Positions 28,527 through 40,160 of a stretch of DNA of 41,682 nt are shown piece by piece. This DNA comes from Microcella sp. (GTDB lineage Bacteria > Actinomycetota > Actinomycetes > Actinomycetales > Microbacteriaceae). The stretch spans positions 1 to 41,682 of the forward strand of contig NZ_JAUSMI010000013.1 in assembly GCF_030645145.1 (NCBI RefSeq), read 5' to 3'. The notes beneath the pieces were generated by a model, which searched no databases, had not been told where the DNA came from, and saw only the letters and a list, made by a program, of their open reading frames with translations. The translations under genes were made by a program, and so were the position numbers. Each line of letters opens with the position of its first letter. Position 1 is the stretch's first letter.

Positions 28527-29075
28527 ATGGCCGAGTACCCGAGCGATCGCTTCGACGACGTGCCTGCCGAGCTCGGCCGCGTCGGCGCCCACCGCGCTCC
28601 CGCCCCGCGCTCGCGCGGAGGGGTGATCGCGGGCGTCATCGCCCTCGCGACGGGGATGCTCGTGGGGCTCGGTCTGCTGGCCCTGCAGGTCATCGACAGC
28701 GGCCTCGATCTCGGCACGCCGCCCCCCGTCGCCCAGCCGCCCGGCGAGCCCGAGCCCGAGGTCACGCCGGTGACCGACCCGGCGACCGTGCAGCTGCCGG
28801 AGGGATTCACGATCACGGTGCTCAACGGCGCCGGCATCGCCGGGCTCGGTCAGTCGAGCGCCGATGTGCTGACAGACGCGGACTGGCCCGTCGGCGCCGT
28901 CACGAACGCAGCCTCCTCCGACATCGAGACGACGACCGTCTACTACTCGAACCCCGCCGACGAGGGGATCGCCCTCGGCATGGTCGAGCTGCTCGGGCTC
29001 GGCACGATCGAGCTCTCCGACGCCTTCGCGGGGGCTCCCATCACCGTCGTCGTCGGGGCCGACGCCGCCGGCTGA
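28527..29075 (+). CDS. Membrane protein with LytR C-terminal-like domain
   Basis: TM segment then EGFTITVLNGAGIAGLGQSSADVLTDADWPVGAVTNAASSDIETTTVYYSNPADEGIALGMVELLG. Confidence 0.8.
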   Translation: MAEYPSDRFDDVPAELGRVGAHRAPAPRSRGGVIAGVIALATGMLVGLGLLALQVIDSGLDLGTPPPVAQPPGEPEPEVTPVTDPATVQLPEGFTITVLNGAGIAGLGQSSADVLTDADWPVGAVTNAASSDIETTTVYYSNPADEGIALGMVELLGLGTIELSDAFAGAPITVVVGADAAG

Positions 29076-29241
29076 GCCCGCCGCGGCCCGACGGCGGACC
29101 GCGGTCGGCACGGCATCGGTGAACGCCGTGTTTCGCGCGCGCGACCGTCGTGAGACGGTCCGCCGAGAATGACGGGAATCCCTGGTGCGGGCGCGTTCTG
29201 CTGGGTTAGCATCGCGCTCGTCCGCACAGCAGGGAGTCTCC

Positions 29242-29445
29242 ATGGCCAGTGGCACCGTCAAGTGGTTCAACGCCGAGAAGGGTTTCGGGTTCATCACCCT
29301 CGAGGGAGGCGGGAGCGACGTCTTCGTCCACTACTCCTCCATCGACATGCCCGGTTTCAAGGTGCTGGAGGAGGGCCAGGCGGTGACGTTCGAGGTCGGG
29401 GCCGGCGCTAAGGGCCCCCAGGCGGAGGGCGTGCGCCCCGCCTGA
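29242..29445 (+). CDS. Cold-shock protein (CspA family)
   Basis: [52 protein letters not shown]. Confidence 0.95.
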   Translation: MASGTVKWFNAEKGFGFITLEGGGSDVFVHYSSIDMPGFKVLEEGQAVTFEVGAGAKGPQAEGVRPA

Positions 29446-29504
29446 GCGCGGCTCGCCCGATCCCGCTGCGGCCCTGATCGCCATCCCGGGGTTATCGTGA
29501 CGAA

Positions 29505-30563
29505 ATGCACCGCCTCGCTCGTCGGTCCCCGTCCGCCCTCGTCGCGCTGAGCGCCGTCGCCGCGCTCCTCGTCGGGTGCGTCGGCGAGCCCGAGCCGGCT
29601 CCGGTCTCGACGAGCGCCGCGCCCCCGCCGGCGCCGGAGCCCGCGTTCACCTCGACCTACGTCGCGCCCGCGGACTTCGACCTCGCGCCGCTCACGGGCG
29701 AGCGCATCGCGGTCGGCGGGCTCGCCTCGCCGTCGCTCGCGGCGAAGATCGACAACCACCCGCTCGCGCGTCCGCAGCTCGGAATCGACCGCGCCGACAT
29801 CGTCTTCGAGGAGCTCGTCGAGGGCGGCCTGACGCGCTACGTCGCGGTGTGGCACTCGGACGTCCCCGCCGAGATCGGCCCGATCCGCTCCATCCGTCCG
29901 ATGGACCCGGACATCGTCTCGCCGCTGCGCGGGATCATCGCCTACTCCGGAGGCCAGCAGCGCTTCGTCGACATGATGCGCGCGACCGACGTCTACAACG
30001 CGATCCACGGTCAGCCGGACACGAGCGCGGTCATGTTCCGCGGTCGCAATGCACCGTCGCCTCACAACGTCATCGTCCGCGCGCCGCAGCTCATCGCGCA
30101 GCACGCCGAGCTCGCCGCCCCGCAGCAGCACTTCGCCTACGCCACCGACGCGGCCTCAGCGTCCGCCGGCCGCGACGGGGCTTCCGCGGCGGGCGTCTCG
30201 CTCGTCTTCGGCTCGCTCGCGACGCCGTCGTGGGCGTGGGATGCGGCCTCCGCCGCATGGCTGCGCAGCATGACCGGCGGCGCGCCCGACGTCGCGGCCG
30301 GCGGCACGCGCCTGTCGGCGGTCAACCTCGTCATCCTGCGCGTCCCCGTCGCCGTGATCCAGGTCATCCCCACCACGCAGATGATCGGCAGCGGCGAGGC
30401 GTGGGTCCTGTCGGGCGGGAAGGCTCTGAAGGTCACGTGGAGCAAGGCCGACCGGAACGCCCCCGTGCGTCTCGTCGACGCGAACGGGCTGGCGGTCCGT
30501 CTTGCCCCGGGGAACACCTGGGTCGAGCTCGTCCCCACGGCCGGCTCCGTCGCGATCCGCTGA
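29505..30563 (+). CDS. DUF3048 (YerB-like) lipoprotein
   Basis: Lipobox LLVGC; LAAKIDNHPLARPQLGIDRADIVFEELVEGGLTRYVAVWHSDVPAEIGPIRSIRPMD. Confidence 0.88.
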   Translation: MHRLARRSPSALVALSAVAALLVGCVGEPEPAPVSTSAAPPPAPEPAFTSTYVAPADFDLAPLTGERIAVGGLASPSLAAKIDNHPLARPQLGIDRADIVFEELVEGGLTRYVAVWHSDVPAEIGPIRSIRPMDPDIVSPLRGIIAYSGGQQRFVDMMRATDVYNAIHGQPDTSAVMFRGRNAPSPHNVIVRAPQLIAQHAELAAPQQHFAYATDAASASAGRDGASAAGVSLVFGSLATPSWAWDAASAAWLRSMTGGAPDVAAGGTRLSAVNLVILRVPVAVIQVIPTTQMIGSGEAWVLSGGKALKVTWSKADRNAPVRLVDANGLAVRLAPGNTWVELVPTAGSVAIR

Positions 30564-30593
30564 CGCGCGGCCGCCGCGGCCGCTCCCCTCGGC

Positions 30594-30622
30594 TTGCACT
30601 CGCTCTACGAGAGTGCCAGAAT
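30594..30622 (+). promoter_or_regulatory. groL promoter overlapping CIRCE 1
   Basis: TTGCAC (30594-30599), 17-nt spacer, CAGAAT (30617-30622); TTGCACTC-N9-GAGTGCCAG spans the promoter. Confidence 0.8.
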
Positions 30623-30627
30623 CGCTG

Positions 30628-32326
<1,699 letters not shown>

Positions 32327-32351
32327 TCCGCAGTCGTCTCACGAGACACGA

Positions 32352-32387
32352 GAACGGGGCGGTTCCCTTCGGGGAGCCGCCCCGTTC
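32352..32387. terminator. Hairpin between convergent groL and WXG100 gene
   Basis: GAACGGGGCGG-TTCCC...GGGGA-G-CCGCCCCGTTC. Confidence 0.8.
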
Positions 32388-32484
32388 CGCGTCTGCGGGC
32401 GCGCGCCGGGCGGGTGCTCCCGGTCGCGCCCGCGGTCGAGGCCGCGGGGGATCGCGCGTCGGGTCGCGCGTCGACCTCGAACGA

Positions 32485-32775
32485 TCAGCGCGAGAACAGC
32501 CTCGCGTTCGCCTGCTCGATCTCGGCGTAGTGCTGACCGGCGCTGCCGAGCGCCTCGGTGAGGGCCGCGAGCGTCTGCTCGATGCGCTGCTGCGTGGCCG
32601 TCCACTCGCCCACGAGCGACTGGAACGCCGTCGCGGCCGATCCCTGCCACGAGCCCTGCAGCGCGCCGAGCTGGCCGCTGAGCGACGCGACCTCGGCCTG
32701 CAGCCGTCCGATCGAGGCGCGGGCCGCGCCCGTCGCGCTGATGATCGCGTCGCTGTCGACCTGATAGCGGGTCAT
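32485..32775 (-). CDS. WXG100/ESAT-6-like protein
   Basis: LQGSWQGSAATAFQSLVGEWTATQQRIEQTLAALTEALGSAGQHYAEIEQANARLFSR: central WxG and C-terminal YxxxE. Confidence 0.88.
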   Translation of the reverse strand: MTRYQVDSDAIISATGAARASIGRLQAEVASLSGQLGALQGSWQGSAATAFQSLVGEWTATQQRIEQTLAALTEALGSAGQHYAEIEQANARLFSR

Positions 32776-32828
32776 GAGTGCCTCCTGAGCTCGGTGCGGC
32801 GGAGCGTGCCCCCGCCGACGCGAGCAGG

Positions 32829-34550
32829 TTAGGAGGCCGAGGCGCCGCCGCGCGGCGCCGAGTCGCCGCCCGCGGAGAGCGACGTGCGACGCGGGTTGGG
32901 GAGGAGCGGCAGCGAGACCATGAAGGTGGCGCCTCCTCCCGGGGTGTCGAGCACGTCGATGCGCCCGCCGTGCTGGTTGACGATCGAGGCGACGATCGCG
33001 AGCCCGAGCCCCGACCCTCCCGTGTCGCGCGTGCGCGAGGAGTCGGCTCGGAAGAACCGCTGGAAGATCTTCTCCTTGAGCGCCGCCGGGATCCCCTCGC
33101 CGTGATCCACGATCGAGATCGTCCCCATGCTGCGCGCGCGATCGATGCCCACGACGAGCTCGATGGGCGACCCGGCCGACGTGAATCGCATCGCGTTCCC
33201 GACGAGGTTCGTCACGACCTGACGGATCTTGTTCTCGTCGCCGAGCACGACGGCCTCGGCGGCGGGCAGCTCGGGGACGGCCAGCTCGAGCGACGGCTCG
33301 GCCGCGGGAGCGGCGGCGCGGCCCCGTCGCCCGCGCAGGCGGGCGATCGCGGCGATGGCCGCGGTGCTCAAGGACGAGGTGGTGGGCTCGGGTGCGGGCG
33401 CGGGCTCCGGACGGGCATCCGTCGCCGATGTCGCGGGGGATGCGGCAGCCTCGTCGACCGCGACCGTCACCTCGCGATCGGGGGCGCCGGCCATCGCATC
33501 GAGGGCCGCGTCGCGCGCGAGCGGCACGAGGTCGACGGGGCCGGCCTCGAGCGGCTTGGACTCGTCGAGGCGCGCGAGCTCGAGGAGGTCGGAGACGAGC
33601 GCGCCCATGCGGATCGCCTCCTTCTCGATGCGCTCCATCGCCTGGGCGACGTCCTCGGGCTTCTGGATGGCTCCCATGCGGTAGAGCTCGGCGTAGCCGC
33701 GGAGGGAGACGAGAGGGGTGCGCAGCTCGTGACTCGCGTCGCCGACGAAGCGGCGCATCTGATCGATCGTCGCCGCGCGATCGGCGAAGGCGCGATCGAT
33801 GCGCGAGAGCATCGTGTTGAGCGAGCGGCTGAGGCGGCCGACCTCGGTGTTGGGGGTCGCTCCGCCGAGGCGCTGGCTGAAGTCGCCGCCCGCGAAGCGC
33901 GCCGCGGTCGCCTCGACGTCGCGCAGCGGTCGGAAGGTCGAGGTCACCAGCAGGCGGGTGAGGGCCGCGCTCACGATGACGGCGACGATGCCAAAGCCGA
34001 GGAAGATCGAGGCGAATGATCCGATGATGCCGTTCGTCTCGTTGAGGTCGGCGCCGATGACGAGGGTCGCCCGCATGGGGTCGCCCTCCTCCTCGTCGAG
34101 CAGCGTCAGGGAGAAGGGCGCGAGCCGCCACTGAGCGGTCCGGTCGGTGCTCGCGACGGTGATGCCCTCGCCGTACCGGCCGTCGATCGCGTCGAAGCTC
34201 AACCTGCTGACGTCCGGCGCCTGCCCGAGCTGGCTCGCATCGACGTTGTCGACGAGGACGTCGCCGTCGGCGTCGACGGCGGCGAAGTAGAACGGGCTCG
34301 AGAACACCGAGCCGGTCAGGTCGCTGAAGTCGTCGAAGTCGTCGATCGAGAGCCGGTCGGGGGCCTGCGGCAGCTCGGTCGCGGCCTGGCGCAGCTGCCG
34401 ATCGACCTCGCCGACGAGGGTCTGCTGCAGCACCGTGAGCGTGCCCATGCCGACGACCAGAAGCCCCACCGTCACGACGAGGACGGTGACGCCCGTGATC
34501 TTGGATCGGAGGGAGATGCCCTCCCACCACTGGCTCAGCTGCTCATGCAT
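32829..34550 (-). CDS. HAMP-containing sensor histidine kinase
   Basis: RRFVGDASHELRTPLVSLRGYAELYRMG, ENKIRQVVTNLVGNAMRFT, IVDHGEGIPAALKEKIFQRFFRADSSRTRDTGGSGLGLAI. Confidence 0.94.
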   Translation of the reverse strand: MHEQLSQWWEGISLRSKITGVTVLVVTVGLLVVGMGTLTVLQQTLVGEVDRQLRQAATELPQAPDRLSIDDFDDFSDLTGSVFSSPFYFAAVDADGDVLVDNVDASQLGQAPDVSRLSFDAIDGRYGEGITVASTDRTAQWRLAPFSLTLLDEEEGDPMRATLVIGADLNETNGIIGSFASIFLGFGIVAVIVSAALTRLLVTSTFRPLRDVEATAARFAGGDFSQRLGGATPNTEVGRLSRSLNTMLSRIDRAFADRAATIDQMRRFVGDASHELRTPLVSLRGYAELYRMGAIQKPEDVAQAMERIEKEAIRMGALVSDLLELARLDESKPLEAGPVDLVPLARDAALDAMAGAPDREVTVAVDEAAASPATSATDARPEPAPAPEPTTSSLSTAAIAAIARLRGRRGRAAAPAAEPSLELAVPELPAAEAVVLGDENKIRQVVTNLVGNAMRFTSAGSPIELVVGIDRARSMGTISIVDHGEGIPAALKEKIFQRFFRADSSRTRDTGGSGLGLAIVASIVNQHGGRIDVLDTPGGGATFMVSLPLLPNPRRTSLSAGGDSAPRGGASAS

Positions 34551-34578
34551 CGCGCACGACGGCGCCCGTCGGCACGGT

Positions 34579-35271
34579 CTAGGCCTTCGCGGCCTTCAGC
34601 ATGTAGCCGAAGCCGCGCTTGGTCTGGATGAGCGGCTCGTCGGTGTGCTGGTCGAGCTTGCGGCGCAGGTACGAGATGTAGCTCTCGACGATGCCGGCGT
34701 CGCCGTTGAAGTCGTACTCCCACACGTGGTCGAGGATCTGCGCCTTCGACAGCACCCGGTTGGGGTTGAGCATGAGGTAGCGCAGGAGCTTGAACTCGGT
34801 GGGGCTGAGCTCGATGACGGCGTCGCCGACGGTGACCTCGTGCGTGTCCTGGTCCATCGTGAGCTCGCCCGTGCGGATGATCGCGTCGTCCTCCTCCTGC
34901 ATCGTGCGGCGGAGAATCGCCTTGATGCGAGCGACGATCTCGTCGAGGCTGAAAGGCTTGGTGACGTAGTCGTCGCCGCCGACGGTCAGACCCATGATCT
35001 TGTCGTCGGTGTCGTCCTTGGCGGTGAGGAAGAGGATCGGGCTCGTGTACCCGCTCGAGCGGAGGCGCTTTGTCACCCCGAAGCCGTTGATGTCGGGGAG
35101 CATGACGTCGAGGATGATCAGGTCGGGCTCCTCCTCGAGCACCGCCGAGATCGCCTGGGCGCCGTTGCCGACCGCGCGCACCATGAAGCCCGCGAAGCGG
35201 AGCGAGGTGGTGAGGAGGTCGCGAATATTGGGTTCGTCGTCGACGATGAGGATCTTCGGTCCATCAGCCAT
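34579..35271 (-). CDS. OmpR-family response regulator
   Basis: KILIVDDEPNIRDLLTTSLRFAGF, LIILDVMLPDINGFGV, PTEFKLLRYLMLNPNRVLSKAQILDHVWEYDF. Confidence 0.95.
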   Translation of the reverse strand: MADGPKILIVDDEPNIRDLLTTSLRFAGFMVRAVGNGAQAISAVLEEEPDLIILDVMLPDINGFGVTKRLRSSGYTSPILFLTAKDDTDDKIMGLTVGGDDYVTKPFSLDEIVARIKAILRRTMQEEDDAIIRTGELTMDQDTHEVTVGDAVIELSPTEFKLLRYLMLNPNRVLSKAQILDHVWEYDFNGDAGIVESYISYLRRKLDQHTDEPLIQTKRGFGYMLKAAKA

Positions 35272-35409
35272 GGCATCAGTATCTGCGCGTCCGTTGCGAG
35301 TTTCCTGAACGCCGCGCCGATGGTCTCAGAGCGGGATGCCCGACTCGGGCCGGAGCGCGCTGTGAGTCGCCCGGGCGCGAGTGTCGGCGCACCGCTCTAA
35401 ATTCTCCGC

Positions 35410-36126
35410 ATGGACATCGTGCTCATTCCCGGTTTCTGGCTCGACGGCGACTCGTGGAGCACGGTGACGCCGCCGCTGGCGGCCGCCGGCCACCGCGTTC
35501 ACCCGCTCACCCTGCCCGGCAAGGAGGCTGAGCCCGCACCGCACGGCGGCATCGGCCTGCAGACTCACATCGACGCGGTCGTCGCCGAGCTCGACGCGCT
35601 CGCGGCCGCCGGCGCGACTCCCGTCGCCCTCGTCGGCCACAGCGGCGGTGCGGCGATCGTGTGGGGCGCATCGGATGCGCGGCCCGACCTCGTCGGCCGC
35701 CTGGTGTTCGTCGACTCGTTCCCCCTCGGCGACGGCAGCGTCGTCAACGATGAGCTGCCGGTCGAGGGCGACTCGGTGCCGCTGCCCGACTGGGATGTGT
35801 TCGAGGAGGCCGATCTGCGCGATCTCGACGACGAGCTGCGGTCGCGCTTCCGTGCCATCTCGGTTGCCGAGCCGGCGGGCGTGGCTCGAGATCCGCTGCG
35901 CCTGTCGAACGAGGCGCGGTACCGCATCCCCGCGATGGTCATCGCGTGCGAGTTCCCGGCCTCCGACCTCGAGGGGGCGATCGAGCGCGGGGCGTCGTGG
36001 GCCGACGAGCTCGCGCGCCTCGACGTCCTCGAGGTCGTCGAGCTCCCGACCGGGCACTGGCCGCAGCTGACGCGTCCGGTCGCCCTCGGCGAGAGCATCC
36101 TCGCCGCGGTCGGGCCCGCACGCTAA
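35410..36126 (+). CDS. Alpha/beta hydrolase
   Basis: MDIVLIPGFWLDGDSWSTVTPPLAAAGHRVHPLTLPG, ALVGHSGGAAIVWGASDARPD, TGHWPQLTRP. Confidence 0.88.
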   Translation: MDIVLIPGFWLDGDSWSTVTPPLAAAGHRVHPLTLPGKEAEPAPHGGIGLQTHIDAVVAELDALAAAGATPVALVGHSGGAAIVWGASDARPDLVGRLVFVDSFPLGDGSVVNDELPVEGDSVPLPDWDVFEEADLRDLDDELRSRFRAISVAEPAGVARDPLRLSNEARYRIPAMVIACEFPASDLEGAIERGASWADELARLDVLEVVELPTGHWPQLTRPVALGESILAAVGPAR

Positions 36127-36190
36127 GCGGGACGACCGCGCTCGCACGGCCGACCTCCACGACGATCGACCTTCGAGGCATAATCACGGA

Positions 36191-36556
36191 ATGGAATCCT
36201 CGGTGCACCACGCCCCGCCCCGTGCGCGTAGGTCAGGCACGTCGCATCGCTGGCTCATCGGGCCGATGGCCGCGATGCTGCTCGCCATCGCAGCCCTGCT
36301 CGGTGTCATGGTCGGGCCGCGGGCATGCGGTCTCGTCTATCCCGCGTCTGCCTCATGCTTCGCCGGGCAGTTCGACGCTGCGCTCACTCTCTGGATCCTG
36401 AGCATCGCCGTGGTCGGCGTCACCGTCGTCGCGATCGGAGCTTTCGTACCGCTCGCTCGTCGCGCCATCTCCATAGCGGGCGCGACTCTCATTGCCGGTT
36501 CCACTCTCACGCTGATCGTGGTCCGTGTCGCACTATTCGGGCCGGTCGGCGGATGA
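36191..36556 (+). CDS. Small hypothetical membrane protein
   Basis: Several hydrophobic segments (WLIGPMAAMLLAIAALLGVMVG; LWILSIAVVGVTVVAIGAFVPLA); no recognised family. Confidence 0.6.
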   Translation: MESSVHHAPPRARRSGTSHRWLIGPMAAMLLAIAALLGVMVGPRACGLVYPASASCFAGQFDAALTLWILSIAVVGVTVVAIGAFVPLARRAISIAGATLIAGSTLTLIVVRVALFGPVGG

Positions 36557-36562
36557 TGCGCG

Positions 36563-38212
36563 CTACGCGGCCTCGCCGATCGAGGTCGCGTCCATGATCG
36601 TGTAGCTGTAGCCCTGCTCGGCGAGGAACCTCTGGCGGTTCTGCGCGAAGTCCTGGTCGACGGTGTCGCGCGCGACGAGCGTGTAGAAGTGCGCGGGCAG
36701 CCCGCTCTCCTTCGGGCGCAGCAGACGGCCGAGGCGCTGGGCCTCCTCCTGGCGCGAGCCGAACGAGCCCGACACCTGGATCGCGACCGTCGCCTCGGGC
36801 AGGTCGACCGAGAAGTTGGCGACCTTCGACACCACGAGCACGGGGGTCTCGCCGACCCGGAACTCCTGGAACAGGCGCTCGCGCTCGTCGACGGGTGTCG
36901 AGCCGGTGAGCTGCGGCACCCCGAGCGCCTCGCTCAGCTCGTCGATCTGGTCGAGGTACTGACCGATGATGAGGATGCGCTCGCCCTCGTGCTGGGCGAC
37001 GAGCTGCTTCACGACCTCGAGCTTCGCCGGCGCGGTCGCGGCGAGCCGGTAGCGCTGGTCGTCGGCGCTCGCCGCGTACTCGAGCCGCTCGCTCGCGGGA
37101 AGGTCCACGCGAACCTCGTAGCAAGAGGCGGGGGAGATGTAGCCCTGCGCCTCGATCTCCTTCCACGGGGCGTCGAAGCGCTTTGGCCCGATGAGGCTGA
37201 ACACGTCGCCCTCGCGGCCGTCCTCCCGCACGAGCGTCGCGGTGAGGCCGAGGCGTCGGCGGGCCTGCAGCTCGGCGGTGAGCTTGAACACCGGGGCCGG
37301 CAGCAGGTGCACCTCGTCGTAGATGACGAGACCCCAGTCGAGCGCGTCGAGGAGCGCGAGGTGGGCGTACTCGCCCTTCCGCTTCGCCGTGAGGATCTGG
37401 TAGGTCGCGATCGTGACCGGCTTGATCTCCTTGAGCTGCCCCGAGTACTCGCCGATCTCCTCGGCCGTGAGCGAGGTGCGGCGCAGGAGCTCGTCGCGCC
37501 ACTGGCGGGCCGAGACCGTGTTCGTCACGAGGATGAGCGTCGTCGTGTCGGCCGCGGCCATCGCGGCGGCGCCGACGAGGGTCTTGCCCGCGCCGCAGGG
37601 CAGCACGACGACTCCCGATCCGCCCTCGAAGAAGTGGTCGACGGCGGTCTGCTGGTACGGCCGCATGCTCCAGCCGCTCAGGTCCAGGTCGATCTCGTGC
37701 GGGGTGCCCGGGGTGTACCCGGCGAGGTCCTCCGCGGGCCAGCCGATCTTCACGAGCTCCTGCTTGACCTGGCCGCGGGCCCAGGCGGCGAGCTCGAACG
37801 CCGAGTGATCGATGCGCCGGGTGAGAAGCGGGGCGACGCGCTTGTTGTGGGCGATCTCGGTCAGCACCGCGGCATCCGTCGAACGGAGCACGAGGTTGCC
37901 CTCCTCGTCGCGCACGATGATCAGCCGGCCGTAGCGGCCCACCGTCTCGGTGATGTCGATCGCGACCGACTGCGGCACCGGGAACTTCGCGTACTTCTCG
38001 AGAACCGCGAGCATCTCGGCGGCCTCGTGGCCGGCGGCGCGGGCGTTCCAGAGGCCGAGGCGTGTGATCCGGTAGGTGTGCACGTGCTCGGGGGCGCGCT
38101 CGAGCTCGGCGAAGACGGCGAGCGCGTGCCGGGCGTCGTCGGCGAGCGGATTGGCGACCTCCAGCAGCACGGTGCGGTCGCTCTGGACGATGAGCGGGCC
38201 CTCGGGATTCAT
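36563..38212 (-). CDS. XPB/ERCC3-like DNA repair helicase
   Basis: MNPEGPLIVQSDRTVLLEV..., GSGVVVLPCGAGKTLVGAAAM, LVIYDEVHLLPAPVFKLTAELQARRRLGLTATLVREDGRE. Confidence 0.93.
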   Translation of the reverse strand: MNPEGPLIVQSDRTVLLEVANPLADDARHALAVFAELERAPEHVHTYRITRLGLWNARAAGHEAAEMLAVLEKYAKFPVPQSVAIDITETVGRYGRLIIVRDEEGNLVLRSTDAAVLTEIAHNKRVAPLLTRRIDHSAFELAAWARGQVKQELVKIGWPAEDLAGYTPGTPHEIDLDLSGWSMRPYQQTAVDHFFEGGSGVVVLPCGAGKTLVGAAAMAAADTTTLILVTNTVSARQWRDELLRRTSLTAEEIGEYSGQLKEIKPVTIATYQILTAKRKGEYAHLALLDALDWGLVIYDEVHLLPAPVFKLTAELQARRRLGLTATLVREDGREGDVFSLIGPKRFDAPWKEIEAQGYISPASCYEVRVDLPASERLEYAASADDQRYRLAATAPAKLEVVKQLVAQHEGERILIIGQYLDQIDELSEALGVPQLTGSTPVDERERLFQEFRVGETPVLVVSKVANFSVDLPEATVAIQVSGSFGSRQEEAQRLGRLLRPKESGLPAHFYTLVARDTVDQDFAQNRQRFLAEQGYSYTIMDATSIGEAA

Positions 38213-38258
38213 AACGGGCCAGTCTAGGTGCGTCGCCTGGGAGGGCCCGACGCGCGCG

Positions 38259-40160
38259 CTACTCCAGCGGCTCGAGCGCCGTGATGCTCGAGATCGGCAG
38301 GGTGCGCTCGACGTCGGCCTGCAGGTCGCGGCCGCGCACGCGCGAGCCGGCGATGCCCGTGGGCTCGAGCTCGAGGATGCGCTCGGTGCCGTCGGGCATC
38401 GCGATCGTCGCGCGCACGCCGAGCTTGCCGCGCACCGCGAGCTCCCACTGGCGCGAGACCCAGGCGGCGCCGCTCTCATTGCTCGTCGATGCGGCGGCCT
38501 GACGCAGTCGCGCGACGGCGGCGAGCACCGGGTCCTCCGTCGGGGGAGCGGGCGGTCGCGCCGCGCTCGAGCGCGGGCGCTCGGGCGGCAGGGCGCCGTC
38601 GTCGGGGGCGGCAGGGTAGCGGGCGTCGATGAGGGTCCAGAGCACGATCGCGGGCTCGACGCGGCTCACGAGCCGGTGCGGCCCGGTGCGGCGAAGACCG
38701 AGGGATGCCGTGGCCGCGTCGACGAGGACGGCTTCGAGCATGACGCCGTCGTCGCTCCGCACGCCCGTCCGAGCGCCGAGCGCCGTGCTCTCGTCATGGT
38801 CGAGCGCGCCGACGCGCACCGCGCCGTAGCGCCGCGCGGTTTCGCGGACGAGGTACTCGAGCGGCTGCGGCACGCCCGTGAGCGAGATGTCGTGGAGGAA
38901 CTTCACGAGGGTGTCGGCGGTCTCGCCGAGGGCGATCGCGCGCGTCACCGACTCCTGCGTGACGCGATAGCGACCGGCGAGCCCCGCGGCCTCCATGACG
39001 GCCACGCGGCGCAGGCGTTCGTCGAGCGCGCCCGCGAGCGGGCCGGGCGAGACGATCGTGAGGTCGTGCTGCAGGTAGACCTTGTCGACGGCGGGCGGCA
39101 CGAGCGGGGCGAGCACCTCGGCGGCCGCCGCGGCCCCGGAGGTCACGAGCGCCGCGCCGATCGATGACGGGCGGCCGTCGGTCGCGATGCCGAGTCGATC
39201 GCCCTGGGCGCCGCGCCGGTGCAGGCGGCGCAGCAGGGCATCCCCGCCCGCCGGGTACAGCCAGTCGACGAAGTCGGCGATGCCCTCGCCCCAGCGCGCG
39301 TCGACGCGGTCGGCGAGCAGCTCGCGCAGCTCCTCCGGCAGGGCGGATGCCCATGCTGCAGCGAGCGAGGCCCACCGGTCGGCGACGGGGAGGCCCCGCC
39401 ACTCGTCCACGGTGGGCAGGGGGCGCGTGTGCCCGGCCGAGTCGTCCACGAGCCCGGCGAGGACGGCGAGGTCGAGCAGCACCGGGATCTCGTCGAGCTC
39501 GGCGTCGGCGGCGGTCGCGAGGCGCTTGGCCTCGGGCAGCGAGAGCCCCCCCTTCGCGAGGAGGCGCGCGGGGCTCTCCTGGAGGGCGATGAGCAGCTCG
39601 GTGACGCGCGTGACCGTCGTGTAGGCCTTCTCGGCGGCGCCGCGGTCGAGGAAGCGGCGGTCGGAGTCATCGACGGGCTCGAGCGCGGGGGGAGCGGGCT
39701 CGTCGCGCAGGGCCTCGGTGCTCGGGAGGCCGCGCGCGGGCCAGCTCGCGAGCTCGGCGGCGACGGAGGGCCAGACGAGGACGGCCGGGTCGGCGGCGAC
39801 GGTGGGCTCCGTCCGACCGTCGGCGGCGTCGCCGAGGGCCACGAGGGCGGCGCGCTCGGCGGGGACGAGATCGTGCAGCAGCGCTACCGGGTCGCGGTCG
39901 ACGGCGGCAGCGAGGGCGGACAGCGGAAGGCCGTCGGGGTGCTGGGCCGCGGTCGCGATCGCCGCGAGCGCGCGGCGACTGAGGGCGGCGAGGGAGGACG
40001 CGACGGTGCCGCCGTCGAGGAGCGCCTCGGCGAGGTCGAAGACGTCACGCAGGCCCGCGGGGCTCACGCCGCGGTCGCGGATCAGGCGAGCGAGGCTCGC
40101 GTCATCCCGGTCGCGCAGCCGCGCGGCCAGGGCCAGGGAGGCGGCGCTAGTGCCCGGCAT
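38259..40160 (-). CDS. Helicase-associated (XPB/Ssl2-like) conserved actinobacterial protein
   Basis: LAARLRDRDDASLARLIRDRGVSPAGLRDVFDLAEALLD...VYLQHDLTIVSPGPLAGALDERLRRVAVMEAAGLAGRYRVT; next to XPB helicase. Confidence 0.85.
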   Translation of the reverse strand: MPGTSAASLALAARLRDRDDASLARLIRDRGVSPAGLRDVFDLAEALLDGGTVASSLAALSRRALAAIATAAQHPDGLPLSALAAAVDRDPVALLHDLVPAERAALVALGDAADGRTEPTVAADPAVLVWPSVAAELASWPARGLPSTEALRDEPAPPALEPVDDSDRRFLDRGAAEKAYTTVTRVTELLIALQESPARLLAKGGLSLPEAKRLATAADAELDEIPVLLDLAVLAGLVDDSAGHTRPLPTVDEWRGLPVADRWASLAAAWASALPEELRELLADRVDARWGEGIADFVDWLYPAGGDALLRRLHRRGAQGDRLGIATDGRPSSIGAALVTSGAAAAAEVLAPLVPPAVDKVYLQHDLTIVSPGPLAGALDERLRRVAVMEAAGLAGRYRVTQESVTRAIALGETADTLVKFLHDISLTGVPQPLEYLVRETARRYGAVRVGALDHDESTALGARTGVRSDDGVMLEAVLVDAATASLGLRRTGPHRLVSRVEPAIVLWTLIDARYPAAPDDGALPPERPRSSAARPPAPPTEDPVLAAVARLRQAAASTSNESGAAWVSRQWELAVRGKLGVRATIAMPDGTERILELEPTGIAGSRVRGRDLQADVERTLPISSITALEPLE

